50,163 nucleotides of DNA. Source: an uncultured Eubacterium sp. Its GTDB lineage: Bacteria > Bacillota > Clostridia > Oscillospirales > Acutalibacteraceae. Below, in pieces: positions 7,117 to 15,252 of the stretch; position 1 is the stretch's first letter; every line of letters starts with the position of its first letter. The notes below the pieces were generated by a model that worked only from the letters and a program-made list of their open reading frames with translations, made no database searches and had not been told where the DNA came from. Location of the stretch: the NCBI GenBank assembly GCA_905234995.1, contig CAJOJV010000006.1:1-50163 (forward strand), read 5' to 3'. The position numbers and the translations under genes are program-made.

Positions 7117-7450
7117 CTAAATCCACTCCTTCCTTCTCAACATTCTTGAAGAACGGATAACTGCTCTTATATCTTTCATAAGTAGCATTATCCTGAATGA
7201 AGACGGAAAGCAGAACATCATATTCCAAGTCTAAATCATAAATGTAGTCAGATAATTCCTTCTTGCTGTTCTCTCTTTCGGCAGGGGAAATATCTGCAAT
7301 AATCATAACATCAATGTCTGACTCTTCATCAAAATCGCCGCGAGCATAAGAGCCGTATAGCTTAACTGCTACCAGCGAATCACCGAATACGCTCTTTGCC
7401 TGATCGCAAACCTTGTCAAGAACGAGCTTCAAAGTATTCTGAGTGCACAT
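7109..7450 (-). CDS. MNT nucleotidyltransferase-domain antitoxin
   Basis: A 113-residue protein with the nucleotidyltransferase fold motif GSYARGDFDEESDIDVMI at about residues 33-50: G-S-x-x-R-G followed by the D-x-D metal pair. This is the minimal nucleotidyltransferase (MNT) partner of HEPN toxins, known in other systems to AMPylate the toxin. The ATG is preceded by AGGAGGTGG and by a good promoter at 7481-7509. The HEPN gene follows with an 8-base overlap. The only alternative is a stand-alone nucleotidyltransferase, which the coupling makes unlikely. Confidence 0.9.
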   Translation of the reverse strand: MCTQNTLKLVLDKVCDQAKSVFGDSLVAVKLYGSYARGDFDEESDIDVMIIADISPAERENSKKELSDYIYDLDLEYDVLLSVFIQDNATYERYKSSYPFFKNVEKEGVDLVA

Positions 7451-7480
7451 ATTTCCACCTCCTAATGAATTTCTATATTT

Positions 7481-7509
7481 ATTATAACCTAAAAGAGAAG
7501 CAAATGCAA
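7481..7509 (-). promoter_or_regulatory. sigma-A-type promoter of the MNT-HEPN operon
   Basis: TTGCAT (7509-7504) and a perfect TATAAT (7486-7481) on the minus strand with 17-bp spacing, about 30 bases before the MNT start codon. Confidence 0.75.
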
Positions 7510-7516
7510 CCGTTTT

Positions 7517-7556
7517 AATAATGCCTTCGGCTTATGCCGAGGGCATTATTTTTTCC
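7517..7556 (+). terminator. strong intrinsic terminator
   Basis: A long stem (7517-7525 with 7542-7550, and 7527-7531 with 7536-7540) with a TTAT loop is followed by six T on the plus strand. No plus-strand gene is seen just upstream; it may insulate the replication/mobilization module from its left neighbours. Confidence 0.7.
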
Positions 7557-7618
7557 AAAACCTAATAAAATCACTTTTCCTGTGGCTTTAAATGAAGGGG
7601 TTTTATTTAATGCTTTCG

Positions 7619-7937
7619 TCCAAATCGAAAAAAAGTGTGCAATAGCATAATGGGAAGTTTTTAATAATTTCGGTTATCAAATCGGAAATTTTTCAGCAAT
7701 ACCTTAGTGGGAGGGTTTGAAAATTTTTATTTCCTGACCCCCCATTTCCTTTCCGAATACTCCTATACAAGTAGAAGAAAAATAATCTGGTGCAAATCCA
7801 AATAAATTCGCTTATAGCATAACGAGAATTATTTTAAGATTTCCGGTTATCAAATCGAAAAAAAGTGTGCAATAGCTTAATGAAAGAAAATTTTTCGTCC
7901 AAATGCAAAATTTTTCAGCAATACCCTAGTGGGGGCA
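7619..7937 (+). repeat. iteron-like repeats, candidate replication origin
   Basis: A block of two recurring units. GTGCAATAGC[A/T]TAATG occurs at 7637 and 7867, and CAGCAATACC[T/C]TAGTGGG at 7694 and 7916; a fifth, looser copy (TTATAGCATAACGAG) is at 7811. All share the core GCAATAsC-N-TArTG. The surrounding text (CAAATCG-A-run, CGGTTATCAAATCG) is also duplicated, so the region is an imperfect direct repeat of about 90 bp. It directly precedes the winged-helix gene, the usual place for iterons bound by a replication initiator. Confidence 0.6.
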
Positions 7938-7970
7938 GAAAATTAAAATCTTAAGAAAGGAGGAAGAACG

Positions 7971-8282
7971 ATGGCAAATAGTTCAAAAAAGTTTCCTTCA
8001 GGTAATTTCTTTATCATACCGAACTGTATTTATGATGAAAAACTTGAAGCGAGAGACTTTGCGGTTTACTGTTATTTGTTTTACCGTGCGGATAAGAAAA
8101 AGTTTAATTGCTACCCTTCAAGAAGCACTATTGCAAAGAACTGTTGTATGACTGAACCGACAGTTGATAAAGCAATTAAAATTCTTGAAGAGAAATGCTT
8201 AATAAATATCACGCACCGGTTTGACCCTTTTACCGGAAACCGTCTCAGCCACCTCTACACTATAAATAAAATTTGGGAGTAG
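7971..8282 (+). CDS. winged-helix replication-initiator-like protein (element A)
   Basis: The 103-residue protein has an N-terminal F-P-S-G-N-F-F-I-I-P-N motif, then a helix-turn-helix region typical of the HTH_36/replication-initiator group: Y-P-S-R-S-T-I-A-K, then T-E-P-T-V-D-K-A-I-K-I-L-E. It is far shorter than full Rep proteins, so it is either a regulator or the DNA-binding part of an initiator. AAAGGAGG precedes the ATG. A diverged copy, the same length within one residue, is at 26870-27178 in element B. The iteron-like repeats immediately upstream are its likely binding sites. The role as replication initiator is inferred from position. Confidence 0.75.
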   Translation: MANSSKKFPSGNFFIIPNCIYDEKLEARDFAVYCYLFYRADKKKFNCYPSRSTIAKNCCMTEPTVDKAIKILEEKCLINITHRFDPFTGNRLSHLYTINKIWE

Positions 8283-8304
8283 TGGGTTAAATAATTAATA
8301 AAAT

Positions 8305-8459
8305 CAATAAGAAATACCTCTGTTCGGAAATCTGATTATGATTCTTGCAATAATTCGAAGAAATTATTGAAAGCAGGTAAAAGCCGTGCGTATGCTCTGC
8401 CGCCCGACCCACACATCCGACGGCAGAGCCGACGGTTTGGGGATTATTCGCAGGGGTAT
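8305..8459 (+). other. candidate oriT, element A
   Basis: The gap between the winged-helix gene and the MobC-like gene is conserved with the matching gap of element B, although noncoding. Matching blocks are CAATAAGAAATACCTCTG at 8305-8322, a 24-base block at 8360-8383, CACATCCGACGGCAG with the following GCCGACGGTTT at 8412-8437, and CAGGGGTAT at 8451-8459. The CCGACGG element occurs twice and CGGC/GCCG can form a small hairpin. Conservation next to mobC and the relaxase gene is what one expects of a transfer origin. Confidence 0.55.
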
Positions 8460-8489
8460 ACCAAAATTTAATGATTGGAGATGATAACA

Positions 8490-8894
8490 ATGGAAACAAA
8501 GAAAAAGTTTGCATACTTTCAGTTGCCGAGTCAGGTTGAAATGATGGATGAAGTGCTCCCGCTTACCAACTGTACCTCACGAGCCGATCTCGTTCGTACC
8601 GCTATTGATTTCTATATCGGATATATTTTGCAAAACCGTAACGTGGATTATCTTTCCCCTATGATAACTTCTGTTATCAAAAATGAAATTCATCAAACGG
8701 AAAAAGGTATGTGCGAAATGCTCTTCAAAATTGCAGTTGAACTTGATATATTCAATCGTCTTACTGCTGCATTCAACGACTATACAGGCGTTGAATGGAA
8801 AGAACTCAAACAGGTTTGCAGCGAAGAAGTTGCTTATCTTAACGGCAACATTTCTCTTGAAGAAGCAGATGAAATTATCAACGGTGACGAGTGA
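8490..8894 (+). CDS. MobC-like mobilization accessory protein (element A)
   Basis: A 134-residue protein from the ATG at 8490, chosen because GGAG lies 9 bases upstream; the frame stays open further up with TTG and ATG options. The N-terminal part (about 5-45) looks like a ribbon-helix-helix type DNA-binding segment (Y-F-Q-L-P-S-Q-V, then T-S-R-A-D-L-V-R-T-A-I-D-F-Y-I). The rest is helical. It sits between the candidate oriT and the relaxase gene, which starts on its last base. The position and fold suit a relaxosome accessory protein that binds oriT. The element B copy at 26240-26653 is closely similar. Confidence 0.75.
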   Translation: METKKKFAYFQLPSQVEMMDEVLPLTNCTSRADLVRTAIDFYIGYILQNRNVDYLSPMITSVIKNEIHQTEKGMCEMLFKIAVELDIFNRLTAAFNDYTGVEWKELKQVCSEEVAYLNGNISLEEADEIINGDE

Positions 8895-10384
8895 TGGCTA
8901 AGATAATTGTATCAAGCAGGTTCATTAAAAATCCCTCATCACAAAATGCCGGAAAGCTCATTCGGTATATGGGAACGCGCGAAGGAGTGGAAAAACTTCC
9001 AAAAGGTATTGACACCTCACCTGCAACAAAACAACAGATGACTCTCATCAGCAGAATCATAAAACACTATCCCGAAACTATGGATTACGTTGAGTTTGAT
9101 GACTATTATAATCTGCCTTCAAAAGCAAATGCAACGGAGTTTATCAGCGCGGTAGCTGAGCGTAACGCTGACAGAACAGACGAACTTAAGAGTTTAGTTT
9201 CATATATTGCAGAACGTCCCGGCGTTGAAAAACTCGGCGCCCACGGTTTGTTTTCGCAGACCGATGACGCTATTAACATTGATAAAGTCGCCGATGAGGT
9301 ATCAAATCATCAGGGCGTTGTCTGGACTCACGTAATCAGCCTGCGCCGTGAAGACGCTGAACGGCTTGGCTACAATAACGCTCAGGTTTGGAAAGACTGC
9401 GTCAGGAGAAACGCAAACGAACTCGCCGAAGCTCATAAAATTCCCGTGAGCGATATGCAGTGGTACGCCGCCTTTCATAACACCTCGCATCATCCGCACA
9501 TACACTTGATTGTGTATTCAAAATCAGGTCAGGGTTATCTGACAAAGCAAGGTATGGAAAAGATGCGTAGCACCTTCGGCAACGATATATTCCGTAACGA
9601 GCAACTGAAATTATTCAAAGAGCAGACGGGTATTCGTGATGAACTGAAAGCAGAAATGAACGAAGTGCTGGAAGGAATATCCTGCAGGCGCTACCCAATA
9701 ACCGATGAAACGGCTGAACTTATCATGCAGTTACAAAACGAGCTTAACAACTGCAAGGGCAAAAAGGTTTACGGTTATCTTCCTAAAAACGTAAAGGAAA
9801 CCGTAAACAAACTGCTCGGACATATCGTTCATGAAAACCTTCCGCTTCGGTATATGTATTCAAAGTGGAACGAAGTCAATCGCCTGAAACTTTCTCTCTA
9901 CTACGACAGCGAGAAAGATGATGACATTCCTATTGAGGACAACAAAGAATTCCGTTCCCTTAAAAATATGATGATAAAGGCAGTGCTTGAAATGCAGGTC
10001 AGTGATGCCGACACCACTTGGAAAAGCACCAAAGGTAACGAAGGTCTGTACAACGGGATACTGCAATCAATCGCTTCGCTGTTCAGCAGCAAAGCCGCTG
10101 ACCGCATCAATGAAATAAATGCGCAAAAGCGTAACCGCAAAGACGGCAAGACACTCTCAAAAGAACAGCAGAAACGGCTTGCTCACGGTGACCGTTCCGT
10201 TGACGGCGGCTACGATAAGGAAGAAAAAGACGAAGAAGACTCTCGCAGAGCAGCTGAAAACGCAGAAGCTCTTCTCTATCTCGCCGACGGCATTATCGAT
10301 TTTACAAAGCGGCACGCAGCGCAACAACAGATTATTAATAATAATGATACCAATGATGAAGAACTATCAATCGGCGGTATCTGA
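8894..10384 (+). CDS. MobP-type relaxase (element A)
   Basis: A 496-residue protein starting MAKIIVSSRF at the ATG 8894, overlapping the MobC stop by one base (TGATG). N-terminal relaxase features are Y25 (Y-M-G-T-R-E) and the metal-binding H-H-P-H-I-H-L-I motif at about residues 198-205, the third motif of conjugative relaxases. The C-terminal third is highly charged and helical. It resembles the MobP3/MobL-type relaxases of Clostridia. It would nick at oriT and pilot the DNA in transfer driven by another element's secretion channel, since no type IV secretion genes are present. Element B carries a 508-residue homologue. Confidence 0.88.
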   Translation: MAKIIVSSRFIKNPSSQNAGKLIRYMGTREGVEKLPKGIDTSPATKQQMTLISRIIKHYPETMDYVEFDDYYNLPSKANATEFISAVAERNADRTDELKSLVSYIAERPGVEKLGAHGLFSQTDDAINIDKVADEVSNHQGVVWTHVISLRREDAERLGYNNAQVWKDCVRRNANELAEAHKIPVSDMQWYAAFHNTSHHPHIHLIVYSKSGQGYLTKQGMEKMRSTFGNDIFRNEQLKLFKEQTGIRDELKAEMNEVLEGISCRRYPITDETAELIMQLQNELNNCKGKKVYGYLPKNVKETVNKLLGHIVHENLPLRYMYSKWNEVNRLKLSLYYDSEKDDDIPIEDNKEFRSLKNMMIKAVLEMQVSDADTTWKSTKGNEGLYNGILQSIASLFSSKAADRINEINAQKRNRKDGKTLSKEQQKRLAHGDRSVDGGYDKEEKDEEDSRRAAENAEALLYLADGIIDFTKRHAAQQQIINNNDTNDEELSIGGI

Positions 10385-10389
10385 GGAGG

Positions 10390-10539
10390 ATGATAAAAAT
10401 AGAAATACAAGAAAACATTTCTGCTGTTGAAGTTTACTACAACGGCAAAGAAAAAGAATTCCAGGACTTCCTGAGAAGTATCATAAAAGGCTATGTTTCA
10501 GACGACACAATCTCCGCCGAAAACGGCGATGATAATTAG
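10390..10539 (+). CDS. 49-residue conserved element protein (element A)
   Basis: GAGGAGG at the relaxase stop codon precedes an ATG at 10390. The product begins MIKIEIQENISAVEVYYNG, continues through F-Q-D-F-L and ends in an acidic tail. Its core, V-E-V-Y-Y-N-G-(K/N)-E-K, is conserved in the 60-residue protein at 24311-24493 of element B, at the same place between relaxase and recombinase. No known domain. Conservation in both elements supports that it is expressed. Confidence 0.7.
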   Translation: MIKIEIQENISAVEVYYNGKEKEFQDFLRSIIKGYVSDDTISAENGDDN

Positions 10540-10548
10540 TTTATATTT

Positions 10549-10586
10549 GTCTGGATATTATAGTTTCTTTGTGATATGTTGTGTTT
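10549..10586 (+). promoter_or_regulatory. conserved recombinase leader/promoter region (element A)
   Basis: The sequence GTCTGG-TAT ... TTCTTT-TG-TATGTTGTGTTT before the recombinase gene is matched by 24287-24324 (reverse strand) in element B, while the bases around it have drifted. This noncoding conservation suggests the recombinase promoter or its control site. Confidence 0.45.
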
Positions 10587-10617
10587 GCAAAATCGTAGTG
10601 AAAGGAGTTGATAAGTT

Positions 10618-12255
10618 ATGACAAATGCAAACAGGGCCTGGCTTTATGCAAGGTTATCACGAGATGACGATGCCGAATTAAACTCGCTCACGAATCAGCA
10701 GAGAATCGTGCGTGAATACGCTGAAAGCAACGGATTTATTATAATCGGCGAATCTTCCGATGATAACATAAGCGGTATGCATTTTAACCGTGAAGGCATA
10801 GAGCAGATATCCGAAGCAGTAGAATCCCGTCTCATAGATGCCGTAATTGTCAAGGACTTATCGAGGCTCGGCAGACACCGAACACAAACCGCTATGTTCA
10901 TTGACTTCCTTCGTGAAAACAATGTCCGTGTAATATCAGTTACCGAAAACATTGACACAAGTAACGAAGAAGATGATTTGATGATAGGCTTCAAAGGTAT
11001 CTTTAACGATATGTATGCTAAGGATATCAGCCGTAAAGTTCGTGCCGGCTTCTATCAAAAGCAAAAAGAAGGCTTGGTTATGATACCGCCAATGGGTTAT
11101 TACAAAGATAAAAACACCGGTGAAATCATAATTATGGAAGAGCCTGCAGCGATTATAAGAAAGATATTCAAAATGTATCTTGACGGTTACGGACTCAAAG
11201 CAATCGCCTATCAGCTGAACGAGGAAAGGCTTAAAACGCCGTCTTACTACCAATGGAAGTACCTTAATAAAAAGCAAGGGTACAACAAGCCTGAAATCAC
11301 TTATCGCTTCCTATGGAACGGTACGGCGGTTAAACGGGTGCTTGTAAACGAATTCTACTGTGGTAATCTTATCAACCATAAATATATGCTCAATAAGATA
11401 TATCATCAGCGTAAGCAGTATTCACCCGAAGAACAGATACGGCACGAAGGCGCAGTACCTGCAATCATCAGTAAAGAAGCTTTTGACAAAGTACAGCAAC
11501 TTATTGAAAGCAAGAAAAGGGATAATGTGCGTGCCGGACAACATCGACCTTATCATCGATATACAGGATTGCTTGAATGTGCTGACTGCGGTTGCTCCTT
11601 CTCCTGTAAAATACGAAAGTGGAAAGACAAACCCGACAGACACGAATACGTCTGCAACAGCTATCACCGCTACGGAGTTGACAACTGCACTTCCCATAGG
11701 ATTAACGAAGAAACGCTTGATGCTATCATATATGACGAGTTGATGAACATTCGTCAGGTGGCAAAAGATAACTTTGCAAAGATTGATATTGAATTCAACA
11801 AGTGGAAGTCACAGAAAAGTAATTCAATCAATATGGTTGCAGCGCTTGAAGAACGCCTTCATCAGCGAAAGAAAGACCAGGAAGACATCCTGCTTGAGCG
11901 TATTCGGGATAAAGAACACGCAGACATATATACAAATATGCTGAAAAAGTGTGAGGCTGATATAGCCGATATAGAAAGCAAAATTTCTGATATGAAGGAC
12001 ATTGAACGTATCGTCAAAAACATAAAATCCGACCTTCAAAGCAGCATTGACGTATTCGACAGAATCGCTACTGAAGGAAAAATCAGCGACGCTGATCTAC
12101 GGTTACTAATTGAGAAAATCATTATAGGCGAAGATAAAGACGGTAAAATAAATATCGAAGTCAGGATTAACGGTAACTTCCGCCGGCACATTGACATCTA
12201 CCAAAACGGTGAATTATCTGAGCGCTTTATGGAAACATGGTGGATGGACGCATAA
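10618..12255 (+). CDS. large serine recombinase (integrase of element A)
   Basis: A 545-residue serine recombinase. The N-terminal catalytic domain (about 1-150) starts with W-L-Y-A-R-L-S, with Ser14 as the nucleophile, and has the D-L-S-R-L-G-R motif. A recombinase domain (about 165-280) is followed by a zinc ribbon with paired cysteines (C-A-D-C-G, then Y-V-C-N-S-Y-H and N-C) around 320-355. A long coiled coil and a C-terminal tail follow. AAAGGAG precedes the ATG. Such enzymes integrate by exchange at a 2-bp core; the flanking tRNA-Leu junctions have a TT core with inverted arms. Its copy in element B is 544 residues with the same domains. Confidence 0.95.
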   Translation: MTNANRAWLYARLSRDDDAELNSLTNQQRIVREYAESNGFIIIGESSDDNISGMHFNREGIEQISEAVESRLIDAVIVKDLSRLGRHRTQTAMFIDFLRENNVRVISVTENIDTSNEEDDLMIGFKGIFNDMYAKDISRKVRAGFYQKQKEGLVMIPPMGYYKDKNTGEIIIMEEPAAIIRKIFKMYLDGYGLKAIAYQLNEERLKTPSYYQWKYLNKKQGYNKPEITYRFLWNGTAVKRVLVNEFYCGNLINHKYMLNKIYHQRKQYSPEEQIRHEGAVPAIISKEAFDKVQQLIESKKRDNVRAGQHRPYHRYTGLLECADCGCSFSCKIRKWKDKPDRHEYVCNSYHRYGVDNCTSHRINEETLDAIIYDELMNIRQVAKDNFAKIDIEFNKWKSQKSNSINMVAALEERLHQRKKDQEDILLERIRDKEHADIYTNMLKKCEADIADIESKISDMKDIERIVKNIKSDLQSSIDVFDRIATEGKISDADLRLLIEKIIIGEDKDGKINIEVRINGNFRRHIDIYQNGELSERFMETWWMDA

Positions 12256-12256
12256 G

Positions 12257-12288
12257 AAAACGCAAGCCGAGCAATCGGCTTGCGTTTT
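12257..12288. terminator. bidirectional terminator between recombinase and HerA
   Basis: A 14-bp perfect stem (12257-12270 with 12275-12288) with a GCAA loop is flanked by A and T runs, so it can end both the plus-strand recombinase and the minus-strand SIR2-HerA operon. Confidence 0.88.
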
Positions 12289-13994
12289 TATGCTTTAGAT
12301 TGTTTTCTTAACGATTCAACCGCTGCGTCAATGGTATTATTTGCATCCTCACGAGACCATTCATCCCAAAACTTCACGGTATCACTTTGCGGCTTATTAG
12401 TTGGTTCAGAAATCTTAATTCGACTTGGCAACAAACTTGCATCACCGACTATCAATGCCTCTCCTACGTCAAGTATTGGTAATAATTCCGAAAAACTCCC
12501 TAAATTATCCGGTAATAACTTCTTAATAATGCTTTGGTCTTCACTATTTGTTAACCTCATTGCAATAAAGTTACCACTCTGGCTGAGAATTGTTCTGCTG
12601 ACTTCGGATGGGCGCTGCGTTACAACCACAAGTCCTACGCCATACTTTCTTCCCTCTTTAGCAATTCGCTCGAAATTATCCACACTCGACTGCTCTGAGG
12701 ATTTTTGAACATTCTGAGGCAAATATAAATGTGCTTCATCGCAAAACAGCGCAATAGGAAAAATCTTGTCACGGTCTGTCCACTGCTGAACTGTAAAAAT
12801 TAATCTGGCAACTAAAGAGACAATTAGTGGCAATATATCAGACGGCACCTCTGAATAATCAATAATTTTAACTCCACCGCCTTGACATGCAGGTTTTAGC
12901 ATTTTTCCGCACAACTCGTTTAGATATTCATATCTAATTAATTCGTCTGACTCTGAAAACAAAAAATTAAGTCTTTTGTCTTCAGTCTTAGACTTTAATC
13001 TTTGAATAAACCTTGTAAGCTTTCCGTAAAATTCACCCTGTTTTGTTGTGCCTGATTTCGCTCCTGGCACCATCCTAATATCATCTTCATTAAGTTTATT
13101 AAGGAGTTCAGACATTCTAAAAGGAATAGGACTGTCCACTGTTATTGTACCTGCCAAAGCTTCTTTTCCTATATTCATTAAGAATTCTTGTTTGCATTCA
13201 GCAACATATCTATTGAATAACATTGCTTGATTAGGTGCATTATTATCGCTTCTATCTATAATCATAGAAAGCATCTCGTCATATGTTAGAAGCCAGCAAG
13301 GGAGAAAAATTGTCTTTTCGTCAAGTTCGTCAGAGGGTCCTGCAATTTTATAATGTGCAATGTTGTCGCCTTCAATAGTTTTGTATTCTCCATGGATATC
13401 AAAAACTACAGCATTAGCTGAAGGAAGTTTTGCAATTTGCTCCACCAGAGTAGCAACAGTATAGGATTTACCGGAACCTGTACTTCCAGTAATAACAGCA
13501 TGACGTTGAAATAACTTATTTCCGTCCAACCACGCATTAGCACTTTCGCTCATTGCATAAGAGCCTATCTTTAGTGGATACGTTTCATCCTCACTATTCT
13601 TAGTGATTACTGACATAAACTTTGTAAGAATAGTTTCCGACATAATATAGCATTCTGCATCAATTTCCGCAACTGACTCTAGCGTGCGTTTAAAGACATT
13701 GCTTTCAGTTCCGTCTCTATCAATAAGCGTACCTATTAAAGTAACCTTAACCAAATCATATGATGATATATCATCTCCCTCAGCAAGGTCCATTTCATCC
13801 CCATATTTTCTCATTATTTTTGTAACAATACCAATTAGGGTTTGTCCAGCTTTAGGTGCTTTAACCGAGACCAAATTATTGACTTGGAGTTTAGATAATA
13901 ATTCTGATGAAGAAACACATATCGAAATATTTGATGTGTCGACAGATTGAACTTTTCCAAAAACAGTCATTACGTCGAAATTAAAAATACCCAT
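12288..13994 (-). CDS. herA: HerA/DUF87-type ATPase of a SIR2-HerA defence pair
   Basis: A 568-residue hexameric-translocase ATPase. An N-terminal HAS-barrel (about 1-100) precedes the RecA-like core with Walker A G-S-T-G-S-G-K-S (170-177), Walker B F-C-D-E-A-H-L-Y near residue 410, and the V-V-T-Q-R-P-S segment typical of HerA/FtsK-like ATPases. The ATG lies two bases after the SIR2 stop, so the two are one operon. Paired SIR2 and HerA genes form an antiphage system (named Nezha in one study) in which the two proteins assemble and deplete NAD or cut nucleic acid on infection. It is the rightmost cargo of element A. Confidence 0.93.
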   Translation of the reverse strand: MGIFNFDVMTVFGKVQSVDTSNISICVSSSELLSKLQVNNLVSVKAPKAGQTLIGIVTKIMRKYGDEMDLAEGDDISSYDLVKVTLIGTLIDRDGTESNVFKRTLESVAEIDAECYIMSETILTKFMSVITKNSEDETYPLKIGSYAMSESANAWLDGNKLFQRHAVITGSTGSGKSYTVATLVEQIAKLPSANAVVFDIHGEYKTIEGDNIAHYKIAGPSDELDEKTIFLPCWLLTYDEMLSMIIDRSDNNAPNQAMLFNRYVAECKQEFLMNIGKEALAGTITVDSPIPFRMSELLNKLNEDDIRMVPGAKSGTTKQGEFYGKLTRFIQRLKSKTEDKRLNFLFSESDELIRYEYLNELCGKMLKPACQGGGVKIIDYSEVPSDILPLIVSLVARLIFTVQQWTDRDKIFPIALFCDEAHLYLPQNVQKSSEQSSVDNFERIAKEGRKYGVGLVVVTQRPSEVSRTILSQSGNFIAMRLTNSEDQSIIKKLLPDNLGSFSELLPILDVGEALIVGDASLLPSRIKISEPTNKPQSDTVKFWDEWSREDANNTIDAAVESLRKQSKA

Positions 13995-13996
13995 AA

Positions 13997-14992
13997 TTAT
14001 TCTCCTGTGATTATATTCAACAAACCATCTATGGTCCAGTAATCACCCTCAACAACCGTTACTGTTCCATTAACATTGAACATTGTGTGATTTAAACTGT
14101 CCTCAGTTATTATAACAAAATTAGAGCTGTTGCTTGAAATCAATGCTAATGCTTGATCAGAGATTTTTTTAGTTACGACTAATATCGGCTTCCCATCTCT
14201 TAAACCAGAAAGCAGTTTTTCTTGTATTTGTTCATCATTAAAACCATAGCCGATACACAAGTAAGACGAAGCTGAATTCATACAAGAATCTGCTTTTTGC
14301 AATAAATCTCTATGAACACCTCTAAGCACATCCCTATACTTATCTGATCCAGGTGGTATAATGTCAGGAATATAGTCATCAGGGATTTCTTGTTGTAATG
14401 GTATTGAACAAGGCTCCCCGTTCTTATATTTAAAATAATCCAATGACCCGTGGACTTTGAACAAGTTAACCATTTTCTTAGAAGCAAAACTATCACCAGA
14501 AAACCTTTTAAAACAGTATCCCTTAAATCCATCAGCAACGGGTACACTACCTTTATCACAAGAATACTCAATGAGCCTATCATAGTTGGTTGTGATAATA
14601 TTAACTAAAGCCTTACTTGTGGTAAACAAATAACCAATTAGCTTTGATAACGAGCTTTGTGGTTCTCTAAAAATTCTTTGCCCACATTGCAAGTCATAGC
14701 TATTAATTAATCTCCAAGTTTCAAAAACAATATCGTTCACTAATTCCTTTGAAGGCGATGGGTTTACATCTGTCATAGCAGACTCTAAATCTTCGCCTTC
14801 TTCCAACCTTTTTGCTATAACAACCCAAGTTGCATCTTCAACATATTTTTCTCTTAAACTGTTAAGCAAGTGCTCGGCTAACCCCGACATACCTGGAATC
14901 CCAAAAGGAATAGAAGCACCCGTGCCAACAAGAAGCACTGGAATATCGTTAACAATACGTTGAGTTTTTTTAAATATTTCGTTTATTTCCAT
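13997..14992 (-). CDS. SIR2-domain NADase of a SIR2-HerA defence pair
   Basis: A 331-residue SIR2-like protein. Visible are the NAD-binding G-T-G-A-S at 23-27 with P-x-G-I-P-G-M, T-T-N-Y-D with Asn136, V-H-G-S with His181, and a second nucleotide-binding segment (C-I-G-Y-G-F-N-D). These are the features of prokaryotic defence SIR2 proteins, which hydrolyse NAD rather than deacetylate; the zinc-binding cysteines of true sirtuins are absent. It is the first gene of the operon with herA, under a good promoter at 15010-15038. The ATG is preceded by TTGGTGA. Activation by phage would deplete NAD and abort infection (known for the family, inferred here). Confidence 0.93.
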   Translation of the reverse strand: MEINEIFKKTQRIVNDIPVLLVGTGASIPFGIPGMSGLAEHLLNSLREKYVEDATWVVIAKRLEEGEDLESAMTDVNPSPSKELVNDIVFETWRLINSYDLQCGQRIFREPQSSLSKLIGYLFTTSKALVNIITTNYDRLIEYSCDKGSVPVADGFKGYCFKRFSGDSFASKKMVNLFKVHGSLDYFKYKNGEPCSIPLQQEIPDDYIPDIIPPGSDKYRDVLRGVHRDLLQKADSCMNSASSYLCIGYGFNDEQIQEKLLSGLRDGKPILVVTKKISDQALALISSNSSNFVIITEDSLNHTMFNVNGTVTVVEGDYWTIDGLLNIITGE

Positions 14993-15009
14993 TTTTCATC
15001 ACCAAATTA

Positions 15010-15038
15010 ATTATACCAATATAGACGACAATAGTAAA
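15010..15038 (-). promoter_or_regulatory. promoter of the SIR2-HerA operon
   Basis: TTTACT (15038-15033) and a perfect TATAAT (15015-15010) on the minus strand with 17-bp spacing, about 18 bases upstream of the SIR2 start codon. Confidence 0.7.
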
Positions 15039-15048
15039 TAAAAAAATA

Positions 15049-15073
15049 AAAGAGAGTAAATAATACTCTCTTT
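15049..15073. terminator. terminator after tRNA-Leu(UAG)
   Basis: A 9-bp A+T-containing stem (15049-15057 with 15065-15073) flanked by A and T runs on both sides. It lies three bases after the tRNA CCA and can work in both directions. Confidence 0.75.
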
Positions 15074-15075
15074 TT

Positions 15076-15160
15076 TGGTGCGGGTAACAGGACTTGAACC
15101 TGCAAGGATTACTCCACTGGAACCTAAATCCAGCGTGTTTGCCAGTTTCACCATACCCGC
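15076..15160 (-). tRNA. intact tRNA-Leu (anticodon UAG), carried by element A
   Basis: An 85-nt class II tRNA with encoded CCA on the minus strand. The acceptor stem is GCGGGTA/TACCCGC, the anticodon stem CTGGA/TCCAG with loop TTTAGGT, followed by a long variable arm and the TTCAAGT T-loop. It reads CUA/CUN leucine codons. It lies inside element A, next to the attL junction, and has the same anticodon as the host tRNA-Leu that the element splits, although its body sequence differs (acceptor GCGGGTA against GCACCTG). Confidence 0.94.
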
Positions 15161-15179
15161 ATATTAACTTTTTTATTGT

Positions 15180-15234
15180 TCACCGAGGTAGCGATAGCAA
15201 AATCCAGCGTGTTTGCCAGTTTCACCATACCCGC
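15180..15234 (-). pseudogene. 5' half of tRNA-Leu(UAG) joined to a recombinase arm (inner attL)
   Basis: Minus-strand bases 15234-15200 repeat the 5' half of the neighbouring intact tRNA-Leu exactly up to position 34, and then turn into TGCTATCGCTACCTCGGTGA (15199-15180), a variant of the attL arm of element A. It is therefore a second integration junction in a tRNA of the same type as the carried one. The matching 3' half is not in the window. Confidence 0.8.
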
Positions 15235-15252
15235 ATTTTTACTATTAACTTG

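Noticed and set aside
7637..7935. CRISPR array
   Set aside because: Repeats are short, imperfect and unevenly spaced (about 50-117 bases), and no cas genes are in the window. Iterons fit better.
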